Notes: generated by a model from the sequence alone, not told the origin. 64,000 nt of DNA from Antedon mediterranea (GCF_964355755.1 NC_092672.1:930001-994000); one strand, 5' to 3'; shown: positions 35,301 through 46,432, numbered from the stretch's first letter. Translations and numbers: made by a program.

Positions 35301-38300
35301 AGGGTTTGGGAGCAAACGTCACGACGCGTACGTACGTGTCGTGACCCAAAGCCGTCCCATCATGCATTGTGCAATGACGTTCCTCGCGAAATCAATCTAT
35401 TTGCAATAAACCTTATAGATCAAGTATTTTTAATTGTAGTTTTGATTGGTTCGCTGCTCTTGGATTAAAATGGTACGCGCTACCGGCTGTTTCCTGCTTG
35501 CTATTGGACATAGGCGGGATCGAGTTTACCGGAGCACCTTTCAATGGATGGTATATGGTAACAGAAATTGGTGGAAGGGATCTCTGCGATCCACAGCGGT
35601 ATAATATGGCAAAGGTAAGAAAATTCCCTTCATGTTTTAATGCACACAAATAAATTTTCTGCATGGAAACGTTTGTATTCTTGCAATTTAAACTTTTGGT
35701 GCAGACGGATAAAGTGACGAATCTACAGAACTTCAAAATAAAATACATTTACTGTACTACCAAACATTTATCTAATTTTCAAAAATTTGCTAATGGACAT
35801 GCAGGACGTGTTACAGATTATTATCTCCTGAAAAAATAATTTTGAGTAAAAATGTCGATATGAAAGTTATTTATTACCCGACTAAACTAATGTAAAAAAA
35901 TAGTAAACCGGACGCCCATAGCTTAGAACATAATAACTTTTATGTTTTTAGGATTTATATTGTGATTTAATTTTTTTTTCTCCAGAAAATAGCACAAGGC
36001 ATGGGCTTGGACACCAACAGTTACGCGTCACTTTGGAAAGATCGTGCTCTCGTTGAAGCGAACCTAGCAGTTCTGCACAGCTTTCAGGTAACTAAACATT
36101 CTGTGTAGGACATGTACATATATAGATACATTTATACCCGTCTTATGTTAGTCCAGTCGGCGTTTCGATTTTTTTCTGGAAAAGAAAGAGCTCAATTAGT
36201 ATACGTATGAAACGCCATATATGCCAAAATGTTTATCTTTTTACTAATATTAAAGTAAAAACTTCGTCTAGAACACAGACTAAGATATAATATGTATGAA
36301 AGACAAGCGAAAAGAACACAATAGTATGTTGTGGTAAATAAATCATGCAGTTAAGGTTGAAATAAAGTGAAATCTCATTAATTTACTAGTTAACATTTCG
36401 TTCAATAGAAAGCTGGAGTCACAATTGCAGATCATCATTCTATGGCGGACTCTTTCCTAAAACACATGGACAACGAACAACGCTTACGCGGAGGCTGTCC
36501 TGCTGATTGGGTGTGGATTGTACCACCAATATCTGGAGGCATTACACCAGTGTTCCACCAGGAGATGCTTAACTATAAACTAAGACCTTCATTTGAGTAC
36601 CAGGTAGAGAACGTTCTTTAAAAAGAGTGGACAAAGTTTGATTAATAATTCTATAACATGTATAAACTGTTTCATTGTTTGAAGGTTTTTATGGCGAAAT
36701 CATGACTGTATTGATCGAAACGTCGAGAAACTCAACAGTTCCTATCTGAACAAAACATACGTGGAGTACCGTGGTATATCAACATTTTCTAACTACTTAA
36801 CGTTTTATAACGATCTTATTTTCTAAATGTAATACTTAATAGGCTGATGCTTGGAAAATCAACTCTGTAAGAAAGAAGGCTGAAGAAAGTCCAAAACACA
36901 AGATGAAAGGAATCACCTTCAAGAAAATCGCCAAGTACGAACTTTAATTTCTTAAAAATAAAAGGTTGACCAATTACACTGCTCTCCACAGGAGAGCAGG
37001 TATAAGTCGAATTGGCAAAACTTTTGATGAGTTCAATAAGTGAATTTTCTAAATGACGAATGACATTTTTTTTAGAATTTATCAAATTGGATGTTTATTT
37101 TTTTCAGCGCGGTTTCTCTTTCTACTGCAATGATGAACAACGCCATGGCTAAGCGTATAAAAGCGACGATTCTCTATGCCACAGAAACCGGAAAGTCTGA
37201 ATACTTTGCCGATAGACTTTATGAGGTTTACAAGTACGCTTTTAATCCAAGAGTAAGTATTTGGTAGATTCAATAATCGTGGAAATTGAGGGCCTATCCC
37301 AGCCCCTGTTTTTCATAGTTGACAAAACATTGTGATTGTAGAACTACACGACGCTCCACTCGGCTGTTATGCGCCAATCGATATGCGCGTTGCCGCGTGA
37401 AAACGAAAATTGACGTTCGATTGCATTTGCTGGCGCCAGACCGGAACCGTGCCGGAACGAACCGGTGTGAAAGACCCTTAATGCTCTTAATTAAAATGTT
37501 TAATTTCTGCTGACTGTTAAGCATGTACTGGAATTATTAACAATTTACTACACGTACCAATAAACATTTTAAGCCAGAACAGACGTGGCTATCTAGCTGG
37601 TCTCTCCGCCGGGAGACTATACAAAATACAATATTTAACTCTTTACCAGCATTTTATTAGCCTGGACGTGTCGATTATTATTTTATCTTTAGATAATGTG
37701 TATGGAGGAATATGATATTACTGATCTTGAAAATGAGAACCTGCTATTGATCGTCACAAGTACATTTGGCAATGGAAATCCTCCATCAAACGGCGAGGTA
37801 AGTGATGGCTTTCTGACGATTGGGTTTATCGCAAATATCTTGATTTCGCGATAGACGTCATTGCACAATGCTTGATGGGAAGAGTTAGGAGCAACAGCGC
37901 CATCGTATAATACAAACTGATAGTGGAGCTGTTGCTCCCAAACCCTTCCCATTATGCATCGCTCACGCAATTTTCGATAAACCTTATTGACATCTTGGCT
38001 ACGTATTCGTAATAAATTTGTCAAATAAAAGAAGACGACACTACACTTACGCGCGCGCCTATGAGCTGTCGATGACGCGGTGAAGGAATAAAAAAAAAAT
38101 GAAGAGAAGGTCGTGCAACAACACCCTCTCCCCATGGAGGTATAAACCTCCATGCTCTCCCTCTCTTTATCTAAACTCTTTTTGATTTTGAATAATCTAA
38201 AACTGGCGTTTGCATTATTTCTCAGAGCTTCTATGAGAATTTGCAAGAACTGATGCTTGATGAAGAAAGATCTTTAATGAACTTAAGCATGCCAAAGTAA

Positions 38301-41300
38301 GTTGTATAATTATTATTATGATATTTATTTTAGCAAATAGAAAAAGTGAAGGAAAGAAAGTAATGCTTTAAAAACACGTTTCAGATATTGAGAGTGGGGA
38401 TGAAAAAATATTACTTATGTTACAATTGGAAATTTGGAACCATTACATAAATAAAGATATACATTTTAATAGAAAGAGGATAATCGTAAATAGGCAAAGC
38501 TATTCGACTTCCGACTCATTTACGTACCTATTCATTGGTTGGCTGAATGGGGGTTTGTGAATTATAGAAGGTCAGAGCCATATATATAAAGAGTTACGAC
38601 ATTGAAGATTAGAAGCCATGTTTGTGTCAAAGAATTCGCACGCTGAGGGCGCGCGCGTCTATTTTGTATAGCGTTTTCCTAGTGTAGTTCATGCATTATT
38701 TTTAAATTTTTTTTGTCTATGAAATAACGCTTATATTCCGTTTTTATTTTAGTAATTAATTTTATTAATGGTATTAATTTTGTAACATATATATATTGTA
38801 TTTATAATAACAAATAATAAATGCTAGGACCGACATGCAAGTCAGGATACATCAAAGCATGAACCAATACAAATTCACCCCTCTTTTTATACAGTATGCT
38901 CTCCGTGTGTTTTTGATACACACTTTCCGAGACTCGTTCATCATTTCATTTGTAATAATTTGCATTTAATTATTTTAATATTGTTCATACCCTATTCAAT
39001 ATATTAACAATTATATCCACGACACTTTCTTATTTTATTTAGTCATCAAAGCATGCATTATGAATTGAAAATATTACATAATTGTTATTAATAGGACGTA
39101 GTTATGGGATGTTTCGTTCCAAAATCAATCAATCGAACTTTATAATGTACTAGCGCACGCGCGCGCAATATTCTTTGCCGCAAGTACTTCTGTACGCTGT
39201 GCACATCGATATTTCACCGTAGAATGTGCAATTACATTTTTTTAAATATAAGAAAAAGTTTAAAGTATTTTCTTGCTCCTATACTTTACATGCAACGGAG
39301 ACAAGTTTGACACAAATTGATCTGCATCACGTGACTATAATCCAATGTCGTAACTCTTTGTATATATGGCTCTGTAGACGGTTGTAAAACAACGCCCTCT
39401 TTACAGATTCATATTTGCAAATTTCTGTCAAAAAGTACAGATCTTTGATACACTATAATATTTAAGTACATTAATGTTATAGTACGTAAGTAACGTTGAA
39501 TCCAATTTTGGTACAGGGACTATAGAAAGAAGCATGGAAAAATCAGGTACTTTATATAAATAATTACTAACACTATAATAATGAAATGGTTTCTTTGTTG
39601 TCTTTGCTGTCTTTGCTGTCCTAATAAATAAATGTTTAACATAATACGTTCTGGATGGCGATTCAGCTTAAAAAAACATTTGACACACATGGCGTGCCAT
39701 AGACCTGAGCTGAAATAATAAAAACATTCGTAAAGAAATCTAATCTCTTTATTCAGTCTTTGGTATACATGTGTTGCTTGGACAACACTGTATTGTTGTT
39801 GGTCATAATAACTGAAAGGTACTAAAATTAACGTTATAACATCATAATGTTTTGTATTCTAGTATTATTCACCACCTTAGAATAATGATACACACATAAT
39901 ACGAAGAAAAACAACTTTCATAGCTATAACTTCTAGCTATACTAATAACTGCACAAGGTCAAGGAAAAGAATTAACAACATTGATAGTGATGAAACATAA
40001 CTATTTATTTATGCACATTTCTTCTTTTTGAATTACAATTTGTTGTATTGGTAATAATAATTAATGATGTATAAGCTTTAATGCCCATAATGTTTTAATG
40101 TTTATATTTTTAGTATATACATACAATGATTTCAACTTTTGCTGCTTTTTGTATTATATTTTTATAAATAAATAAATTTTTCCGCCTTCATGAAAAAAGC
40201 ATGAATCTTTGGTTTGTCTTAAGCTTGGTTCCCATTAGGACGCAGCGCAGTGACGTAAGCGCAACGCAAGCGAGTTGACAAATGGCAAGCGACAGTTCGA
40301 ATATTCCATATTTGCACAGACGTTCTTGTGTCATATTTTCTATAGTGTAACAGCAATATTGTTTTCTCTTAGGTTTGCAGTGTTTGGTTTAGGCTCCAAA
40401 GCGTACGTTAAATTCTGTGCATTTGCTAAGGATCTCGATCGTATTCTCATTCGTCTCGGTGGTGAACGCATTTTCAAAGTTGGTGAAGGAGATGAACTCG
40501 GAGGTCAAGACGTGTCATTCAATAATTGGACACGTGATGTATTTAAGGTAAAAATTCGATAATAAATCAAACGGTTTCTAAAAATAAGATGGATCGATCA
40601 AAATGAAAAACAGTGAAGTAAAGAATGTATCACTTCCATGAGAAGATGCTACTTCTTTTTTTACAATATTGCAGAACATATATTTTTACTGTTTATGTTG
40701 AATTTCAGAAATCGCAAGAAGAATTTTGTCTTGAAGATGACGAGAACTATAAGGAAGCCGTCAAGATGCTGACAACAGAGGGACAGCAGTGGGACAAATC
40801 AAATTGGAGATTTGTTGAGACAAATAAGAAAGGAATAGATGTCTCAGAAGGACTCGGTACTATTAATAAAAAGACAGTCAGCGCATGCAAGATTTTGTCA
40901 GTAGAAAACTTGCAATCTGAAAAATCTGGGTAAGTCTGGGTTCTAAAAAAAGCATAATGACTTTTAACAAACAGCGGATATGTTTTTCCCCCGGGAAATA
41001 AGAAAGAAGCGTATAGGTTTACTGACGGCTTATACAGGAAAGTAAATGAGAAATAAAGTTTAAAACACTTTCCAGTTTTCCATTTTAATGTTGAAAAACA
41101 AACCATCCTGCTCAAAACATAAAAATATGGAAACAATTCGTGGGAAGCGTTGGAATGACGGAAAACGTTTCAATAGAGGAGAGAATGTCTAAGTTTTAAA
41201 ACTTCTGCTTTCAGTCGTTCTACTATTCTAGTGAAGATGTCAACAGGAGGCCTAGATGACATGGGTTACGAACCAGGAGATCATCTGGCAATATTCCCAG

Positions 41301-44300
41301 CCAATGAAGACAGTCTTGTCAATCGAATAATCACAAGAACTGATTTACAAGGCATTCAACCAGATGTTGTCACTAAGTTGGAGAAACAAGAAATGAAAAC
41401 GACTCTTCTAGGTAAGCTAGACTCCTACTCTACTACTTAAGCTCCGTTCACACTATACAATGCAGTTACGTTCTAGAAGGCAATGTTATCAATCAATCAA
41501 AGGACAGTTGTCAAATTAGTATCGGTTCGTGTACAAACGGAACCAATACTTGGAACAATTATTGTTGACGACTCCACCAGGAACCATGAAACGTAAAATT
41601 CAATGAATTACCACATCACATTTTAAATATTTTTAATTACTGTGACAGTATTAGGCCTACTCATAACCTCAGAACAGAAACTGAATTCGAAATTCCCTTC
41701 ACAAGACTAACTTGCAGTCAACAGTTTATACACATATATGGACCAAAATTGTGGAAAGAATTCACTTGTAATGGTGGTAATAAACCGGTTATCTTAAAGA
41801 AACAAAATAAATGTATAAAAAAACAGGTTAAAAAATACTTTTTATCACTATATGCTGATTAACAACACCTTTGTTTATTTAAGTTCTATATACTTGTTCT
41901 TATGTAAAGGGTCCTACAAAAAAACGAAGCTACAGCTTTTTTATGCAGGATCCCTTGTCTCAGTTGTACTGTAATTATGATGTACTGTAATTGATGACTA
42001 AATAAATGTGGAATAAATGTGAAAAATGTGAAATCAATCAAAAAAATCTCTATTTTTTATTCACGGAAAAGTACAGCATACGAGATAAAAAACTTGTTCA
42101 CCACCAAATGTGACCACCAAATCAAGTCGAGATGGCCACACGCCGCTACATTATTCCACAGTGAAATAACGTAGCGGCGGCGTGTATATTCACTGTGAAA
42201 TAACGTAGTGGCGTGTATATTCACTGTGGAATAACGTAGCGGCGTGTATATTCACTGTGAAATAACGTAGCGGCGTGTATATTCACTGTGAAATAACGTA
42301 GCGGCGCGGCGTGTATATTCACTGTGAAATAACGTAGCGGCGCGGCGTGTATATTCACTACTTATTATTGTCTAGAATGAATGGTGGGTTACACTAAGTT
42401 TGTTTTTCTTCCAGGGACTGTAAAAAATTGGAAAGTAGAAGACCGTCTGCCTCAGTGTTCTTTGAGAACAGCTTTATCACGATACTTGGACATTACGTCA
42501 CCTCCTACTCCAGACTTTTTAGCTTTGCTTGCTAATTTCACCGACAATGAAGATGACAAGAAATATCTGAACACTCTAGCCGCTGTAAGTATACTATGAT
42601 AAATGAACCTTTAGGCTAACTTGAAACGATAATATCGAGGAGTACTCTCTAGAGACAGTGCATAAAACAATTGTTTTTATTTATCTTTAGGGAACTTCAT
42701 TGTACGAAGATTGGAAGTTCGAACATCACCCAAACTTAGCAGAAATATTAGAAGAATATTCAACTGTTGAAATTCCAGCTTCTCTTCTAATAGCAGAGTT
42801 ACCGATGTTAAAGCCTAGATATTATTCCATTAGTTCAAGTCCCCGTATGTTTCCAGGAGAAATTCATCTTACAGTCGCCGTTGTTATTTATACAACTCGT
42901 GGTAAGTACTTTAATTGGCGACGCTGGAGACACCCTTTTCCAAATCAGGTACAAACGGCAAGTCCATTTGCAATCAAGTCCTATTCAACTTTGGTGTATA
43001 GGTGTGGAGGATGGCAGGAGGAAAAGAGAACTTATATCATTTGTTAATATTCACACTCATCTTGTGAACATCGTTTGGTTGCATGACGCCTTGATCCTAT
43101 TATGTATACGAAAATAAGCGATTGATTTAATATTACTTTTTTTGAGTGGTAACTATAACAAAAAAATAAATCCTAAACATTTGCATTTGTTTTTCAGAGG
43201 GCCAAGGCGTGGAACACAATGGAGTTTGCTCAACATGGCTTAGCACAAGAAAACAAGGAGATGAAGTGGCAGCTTATACTAAATCGTAAGTATCTAAACA
43301 AAATAAGAATAAGCCTACTTTACCAGAAAAATGACATTCGGTGATATTATGTTACTTATGATAATATATTGTTTTATTTTGAAACATTGAGTAAGAGATT
43401 GTAACAATGGAAACTCTTTAATACTTTTGGAAACATCTGGTGTTTTGCAAACCTGTACTGCACTCTTATTCTCTCAACAAAATGAAAATCACTGTAAAAA
43501 AAACAATTAATGGTGATTAAAATGATATTTTGAATACAGAGCGAGTACGTTCCACATCCCAAGCAACCCATCAACACCAGTGGTTATGATCGGTCCTGGC
43601 ACAGGTATTGCGCCTTTCCGTGGCTTTTGGCAAGACAGAGTACACTACTTAACTGACAAGCAAAACAACGGCAAATTGTCAGCAGATTGGAAGCTGTATT
43701 TTGGGTGTCGACGTTCTGATATGGATCACATTTATAAAGATGAGATGCAAGATGCCCTTAACGGCGAAGCTCTTACTGACTTATTTACCGCGTATTCACG
43801 AGAACCTGGTCAGCAAAAGGTGAGTTTATTATTACTTAGCTTTTACGAATATTCTAGAAAACGGAATGTTTTCGAAAGTTGTTTCGTTACGATGCATGCA
43901 CTATTATTTGATTTATAATAATAATCAAATTGATTTGAATTGTCCGTGTTTTATTGTTTAAAAAATGCGCAAATGGGAAGTTAGTAATTAAATACAAACA
44001 CTAGCAGAAAGAGAAGAACAAGTTTTAAACTTGTGACGTCCGAAAAGGAAAAAATTCAATCGTACACTATAAACTAGTTTGTTCCGTTTCAATATCAACG
44101 TATACCGTGCACGTTGACATGCGCAGTGTTTGTTCCGTTTCAATATCAACGTATACCGTGCACGTTGACATGCGCAGTGTTTGTTCCGTTTCAATATCAA
44201 CGTATACCGTGCACGTTGACATGCGCAGTGTTTGTTCCGTTTCAATATCAACGTATACCGTGCACGTTGACATGCGCAGTGGGTGTACTGTATATTATTC

Positions 44301-45092
44301 TATGCGCATAAACTCAGTTTAATGTTTTTGTAATCTTCTCATAGACGTATGTCCAAGATATGCTAATACAAAGCAGTTCTCAATTCTACAATTACATTAT
44401 GAACAACGAGGGGCATATTTTCGTTTGTGGTGATGTATCGATGGCCTCTGGTGTTTACAAAGCATTCTTACAAATCTTGGAAGAAAATGGATTGACGAAA
44501 GAGGAGGCTAAGACAAATATGTCCAATATGTTGGTAAGTGACATTTATTCATTCAATCAATTTTTAGATTTTTTTTATAATTACAATAATAACAATCATG
44601 ATCATGATTACAACTTTTATTTTTTTGTACTATTTACGTTTGGTTCCCATTTTGACGCAATACAACGACGTACGCGCAACGCATGTGAGTTTGCCAATCA
44701 CAAGCGACAGTTCGGATGACTCATCGAGATTGGTCAAATCATTAAATGCTTGGTTCCCACTAGAGAAGCAACACAGCGCAACGTAACGGAGTTGACCAAT
44801 TACAAGCGATCTAATTCCTTATCATTGGTCAAGGGAGTCGCTTGCGTTGTGTCTATCTAGGGCCTTGCATTGCGTCTATCTAGGGCCTTGCATTGCGTAA
44901 CCTCAGTTACATAGCGCCTAATTATTATTTCTTTTTAATTATTCATTTCAGCGAGAACATCGGTATCATGAAGACATCTTTGGCGTTACACTTCGAACTG
45001 ATGAGGTGACGCGTCAACTACGAGAGAATGAAACGAGTGACACGAGTCAACAACTGGCGTTTAAAACGAGGATAAACCCAGCAAAGAAATAG
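25809..45092 (+). CDS. NOS: Nitric oxide synthase NOS-2 (23 exons)
   Basis: Makes NO from L-arginine. Exons: 25809-26357, 30738-30877, 31252-31414, 33033-33124, 34520-34658, 34895-35034, 35440-35614, 35986-36087, 36409-36603, 36843-36934, 37108-37252, 37693-37797, 38226-38296, 39517-39546, 40373-40547, 40709-40929, 41215-41411, 42415-42584, 42691-42901, 43198-43285, 43540-43819, 44345-44533, 44952-45092. The phases close to 3810 nt (1269 residues). Order: long N-terminal extension, zinc motif CSEQRC (188-193), oxygenase (heme Cys about 274), calmodulin linker, FMN, FAD and NADPH modules, then a 40-residue tail after EDIFG. Introns are GT-AG; the exon 1 donor (GAG|GTTGGT) is weak, but it is the only one in phase with exon 2. 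An upstream exon joining at the AG before 25794 is possible. It runs divergently from NOS-1. Canonical residues are kept throughout, so it is probably the conventional enzyme of the pair. Confidence 0.96.
26181..26282 (+). repeat. 51-bp coding tandem duplication in NOS-2 exon 1
   Basis: Two units of 51 bases, in frame, differing at a few positions. They encode [17 protein letters not shown] and [17 protein letters not shown]. Few differences indicate a fairly recent duplication or homogenisation. Confidence 0.9.
26467..26610. repeat. MITE family B in NOS-2 intron 1
   Basis: AGGTTGGTTCCCACTGGACG ... CCTAGTCAAGGGAACCAAGC, about 110 bases after the exon 1 donor. The interior CCAATCACAAGCGACAGTTT is shared with the other copies. 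Confidence 0.8.
27112..27400. repeat. Imperfect tandem repeat of about 105-115 bp (2.5 units)
   Basis: AACTGTATTAGCATAT...CAATTGAATTCCGTATTTTG CATATCTGTACC repeats near 27112, 27226 and 27329. It lies directly before a LINE endonuclease fragment in the same strand and may be its 5' UTR. Confidence 0.6.
27553..28802 (+). mobile_element. LINE endonuclease-domain fragment (decayed)
   Basis: AP-endonuclease-like domain of a non-LTR retrotransposon: [49 protein letters not shown] and ATDHLPVF appear in order. A frameshift near 27955 and a second shift before 28137 break the frame, and a TGA falls near 28362. The reverse transcriptase that should follow is absent after about 28800. It sits in NOS-2 intron 1 in the sense orientation. 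The order of motifs fits CR1/L2/Jockey-type elements; the exact clade is unresolved. Confidence 0.8.
29310..29625. repeat. 34-35-bp minisatellite (about 9 copies)
   Basis: Units CATGTATTGTACTTATACAC GACTT with endings alternating between GAATACTTTA and TAAACTTTA. Open frames on both strands follow from the sequence composition and are not genes. In NOS-2 intron 1. Confidence 0.9.
29926..30648. repeat. 24-bp minisatellite, about 30 near-perfect copies
   Basis: Unit TTATGATCAGACTGTGTCTC CATC. Nearly all copies are identical; three neighbouring units (30327-30375) share a C-to-T change. Since 24 is divisible by three and the unit has no stops in several frames, both strands stay open for over 230 codons. 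It ends 89 bases before NOS-2 exon 2. Confidence 0.97.
31915..32296. mobile_element. MITE family B long form with a nested family B element
   Basis: The outer element runs from CAGCTTGGTTCTCACTAGCG to GTGGGAACCAAGCTT. The inner element (31964-32142, AACGTGGTTACCACTAGCG to TAGTGGGAACCAAGCT) is flanked by TAA on both sides and interrupts sequence continuous in the copy at 20994. In NOS-2 intron 3. Confidence 0.75.
32629..32777. repeat. MITE family B in NOS-2 intron 3
   Basis: TAAGCTTCCTTTCCACGTAA ... GCTTGGAAACCAAGTTT; interior GTTGACCAATCACAGGCGAC shared with the other copies. Confidence 0.7.
35275..35415. repeat. Fold-back MITE family H, copy 1
   Basis: GCATGGTGGGAAGGGTTTGG is mirrored by GCCGTCCCATCATGCATTG on the right, followed by GTGCAATGACGTT and CGCGAAATC. 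In the intron before NOS-2 exon 7. Confidence 0.6.
36843..37252 (+). other. NOS: NOS-2 calmodulin-binding linker and FMN phosphate loop
   Basis: Exons 36843-36934 and 37108-37252. [18 protein letters not shown] then [20 protein letters not shown] follows the classical NOS calmodulin site (basic, amphipathic, next to the flavodoxin module). TETGKS binds the FMN phosphate. Residues about 585-626. Confidence 0.92.
37836..37995. repeat. Fold-back MITE family H, copy 2
   Basis: GTCATTGCACAATGCTTGAT GGGAAG is mirrored by CAAACCCTTCCCATTATGC. Same family as 35275-35415. In NOS-2 intron 12. Confidence 0.65.
38573..39374. mobile_element. Non-autonomous hAT-like element in NOS-2 intron 13
   Basis: Inverted termini CAGAGCCATATATATAAAG / CTTTGTATATATGGCTCTG extending through GAGTTACGACATTG (about 32 bases). 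Flanking octamers TAGAAGGT (38565-38572) and TAGACGGT (39375-39382) form an 8-bp target duplication with one change. The 8-bp duplication and CAGAG start fit the hAT superfamily. It occupies two thirds of the intron that NOS-1 lacks. No transposase visible. Confidence 0.75.
40220..40310. repeat. MITE family B, half element
   Basis: AAGCTTGGTTCCCATTAGGA then CGCAACGCAAGCGAGTTGAC; the right half is missing. It ends about 60 bases before the acceptor of NOS-2 exon 15. Confidence 0.65.
41640..42035 (+). mobile_element. 5'-truncated LINE 3' end in NOS-2 intron 17
   Basis: ORF2 C-terminus [30 protein letters not shown] and [10 protein letters not shown] then stop (about 41862), and a 3' tail ending GATGACTAAATAAATGTG. 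Related to 15225-15640. Typical endpoint of CR1/L2-type elements; sense orientation to NOS-2. Confidence 0.75.
42120..42360. repeat. 31-36-bp minisatellite (about 6 copies)
   Basis: Units ATTCACTGTGAAATAACGTA GCGGCGTGTAT, some with an extra GCGGC. The first part (CACACGCCGCTACATTATTC) is an inverted copy of the unit, so the left end can fold into a hairpin. It ends about 55 bases before the NOS-2 exon 18 acceptor. Confidence 0.9.
44077..44281. repeat. 51-bp minisatellite (4 copies)
   Basis: Four essentially identical units beginning GTTTGTTCCGTTTCAATATC and ending GTTGACATGCGCAGT. 51 is divisible by three, so both strands stay open. In the intron before NOS-2 exon 22, about 65 bases from its acceptor. 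Confidence 0.95.
44636..44905. repeat. Two family B MITE pieces and a small tandem duplication
   Basis: One piece starts TTTGGTTCCCATTTTGACGC, the other GCTTGGTTCCCACTAGAGAA; both carry the GTTGACCAAT/ACAAGCGA interior. The end CTATCTAGGGCCTTGCATTG is duplicated in tandem. In the last NOS-2 intron. Confidence 0.7.
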
Positions 45093-45394
45093 TAGCTAAA
45101 TCATGGTTTTTACTTCTTTATGCCTAAATTATTAATCCCTAGCGTTTATTTGTAACGTGTAGGTAAAACCATCACCGTGTTACTATACTCTGTAGGCCTA
45201 AGGGCACTGGCCTATATTTAAGTAAAATAGTCGAAGCTTGGACACAAATCCATGTTTTTTTTCTAACGTAGCGCCACCAGAGCCTTTTTATTTTTTAACG
45301 AGTGCAAGTATGACACGCTATGTGTGCCAAAAGTTTTTAGAACCTACATTGTATTATTTAAAAATATTTCAGTTTATTATGCACATCATGAACT

Positions 45395-45400
45395 AATAAA
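45395..45400 (+). promoter_or_regulatory. Candidate NOS-2 poly(A) signal
   Basis: AATAAA about 300 bases after the NOS-2 stop. Further AATAAA-like hexamers occur near 45866, so more than one 3' end is possible. Confidence 0.45.
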
Positions 45401-46432
45401 ATGTACATTATGTAATCTTATGTAATGTACATTATGTAATCTTTCCTTGTCATTTATTCATAAGTTATTGTTTTGATGTAAACATTTGTTAACTGTTCAA
45501 AAATGTTCCAAAATATTAAGACATTCCATAAAGTTTACAAAATCGTGATATAAAGTTGCCATGGACAACAGACTGCTTCACACTTGGACGCAATGCAAAG
45601 TAATTTAACCAATCAGAGTTGAGATGATCCATAGGAATATGGCTTTGGAAATATAATTAAATCAAAATAAAAACAAGTTATTGTGAATAATGTTTAGCTT
45701 GGCGTTTCAAATTAACCAAGGCTTTTTTGTGAAAATGTTTTATACAGTGTATTTGTAATTTGTATTATGTAATTGACTTTTGACTTAGGTCATGCGGAAT
45801 TTGTATAAATTATTTGCCAAATTAAATTTTAAACTTTAATGCATGTTTTACCTGTATTTTGTAATTAAATAAATGATTTTTACTACAGTCAATAACAAGC
45901 CATTCATACAGCAACAAGTTAATAATCAACATGAATAAATTTATTTATCATAAAAACACATTATATAACCATACATTTCAGTATCAATTAACATAACAAA
46001 TAAATCCCATACCAACAAATACTAGCAAGTCCTCAAACATTAGGCCTATCAGCTACGTCAATACATACATTATCAACAATAATTTCTCTTGCTTTTAATT
46101 AAAATGCATTTAGTATTCTAAAAGTACGTTCACACTTAGCCTGTGTTCTGTCCAGTGAAAACTATTTTACGTTTTCAGATCACACATGATTTGTACAAAA
46201 ATACGGAATGAGTTCAGTGTGTGAACAGTCTAGTATTCTTAAATACTACACCCATTTTTCATGATATCTGGACACCGGTTAGTGTGAATGGGGGTTAATG
46301 ATTCGGGACAATTAGTCTGCTATCAGCTTTTTGTTAAACCTTGTTTAAATAAAGCATCATAAACAGAACTAATGAACTTAAAATTAAAACTACAATGTGA
46401 GAGTGTGCATGTGATTTACACAAAACATTTAA

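Larger units (their letters stand above)
30738..36603 (+). other. NOS: NOS-2 oxygenase domain (exons 2-9)
   Basis: Residues about 184-565. TCSEQRC supplies two Cys per subunit for the zinc tetrathiolate at the dimer interface. [10 protein letters not shown] gives the heme-ligating Cys. [15 protein letters not shown] includes the Glu that binds L-arginine. [19 protein letters not shown] carries the tetrahydrobiopterin-stacking Trp and the invariant Pro lost in NOS-1. Exon lengths 163, 92, 139, 140, 175, 102 and 195 match NOS-1 apart from the 163/92 split and a 3-nt difference. Confidence 0.95.
37693..40547 (+). other. NOS: NOS-2 FMN domain (exons 12-15)
   Basis: STFGNGNPP and [17 protein letters not shown] are FMN loops; [10 protein letters not shown] follows. 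The connecting segment SFYENLQ...KKHGKIR is 34 residues, the same length as in NOS-1, so the long autoinhibitory insert of vertebrate neuronal/endothelial NOS is missing. It is encoded by a 71-nt exon and a 30-nt microexon separated by a 1.2-kb intron that NOS-1 does not have. Confidence 0.9.
40709..45092 (+). other. NOS: NOS-2 FAD/NADPH reductase domain and tail
   Basis: Exons 16-23. [65 protein letters not shown] and [16 protein letters not shown] are all canonical for the reductase half of NOS. After EDIFG a tail of about 40 residues, rich in Arg, Thr and Gln, ends PAKK. Confidence 0.95.

Noticed and set aside
36715-36770. Hammerhead ribozyme (CGAAACGTC motif)
   Set aside because: The other conserved core (CTGATGA) is not found nearby.
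38297-39516. Intron created by transposon insertion (introner)
   Set aside because: The element's ends are well away from the splice sites and its duplication does not overlap them.
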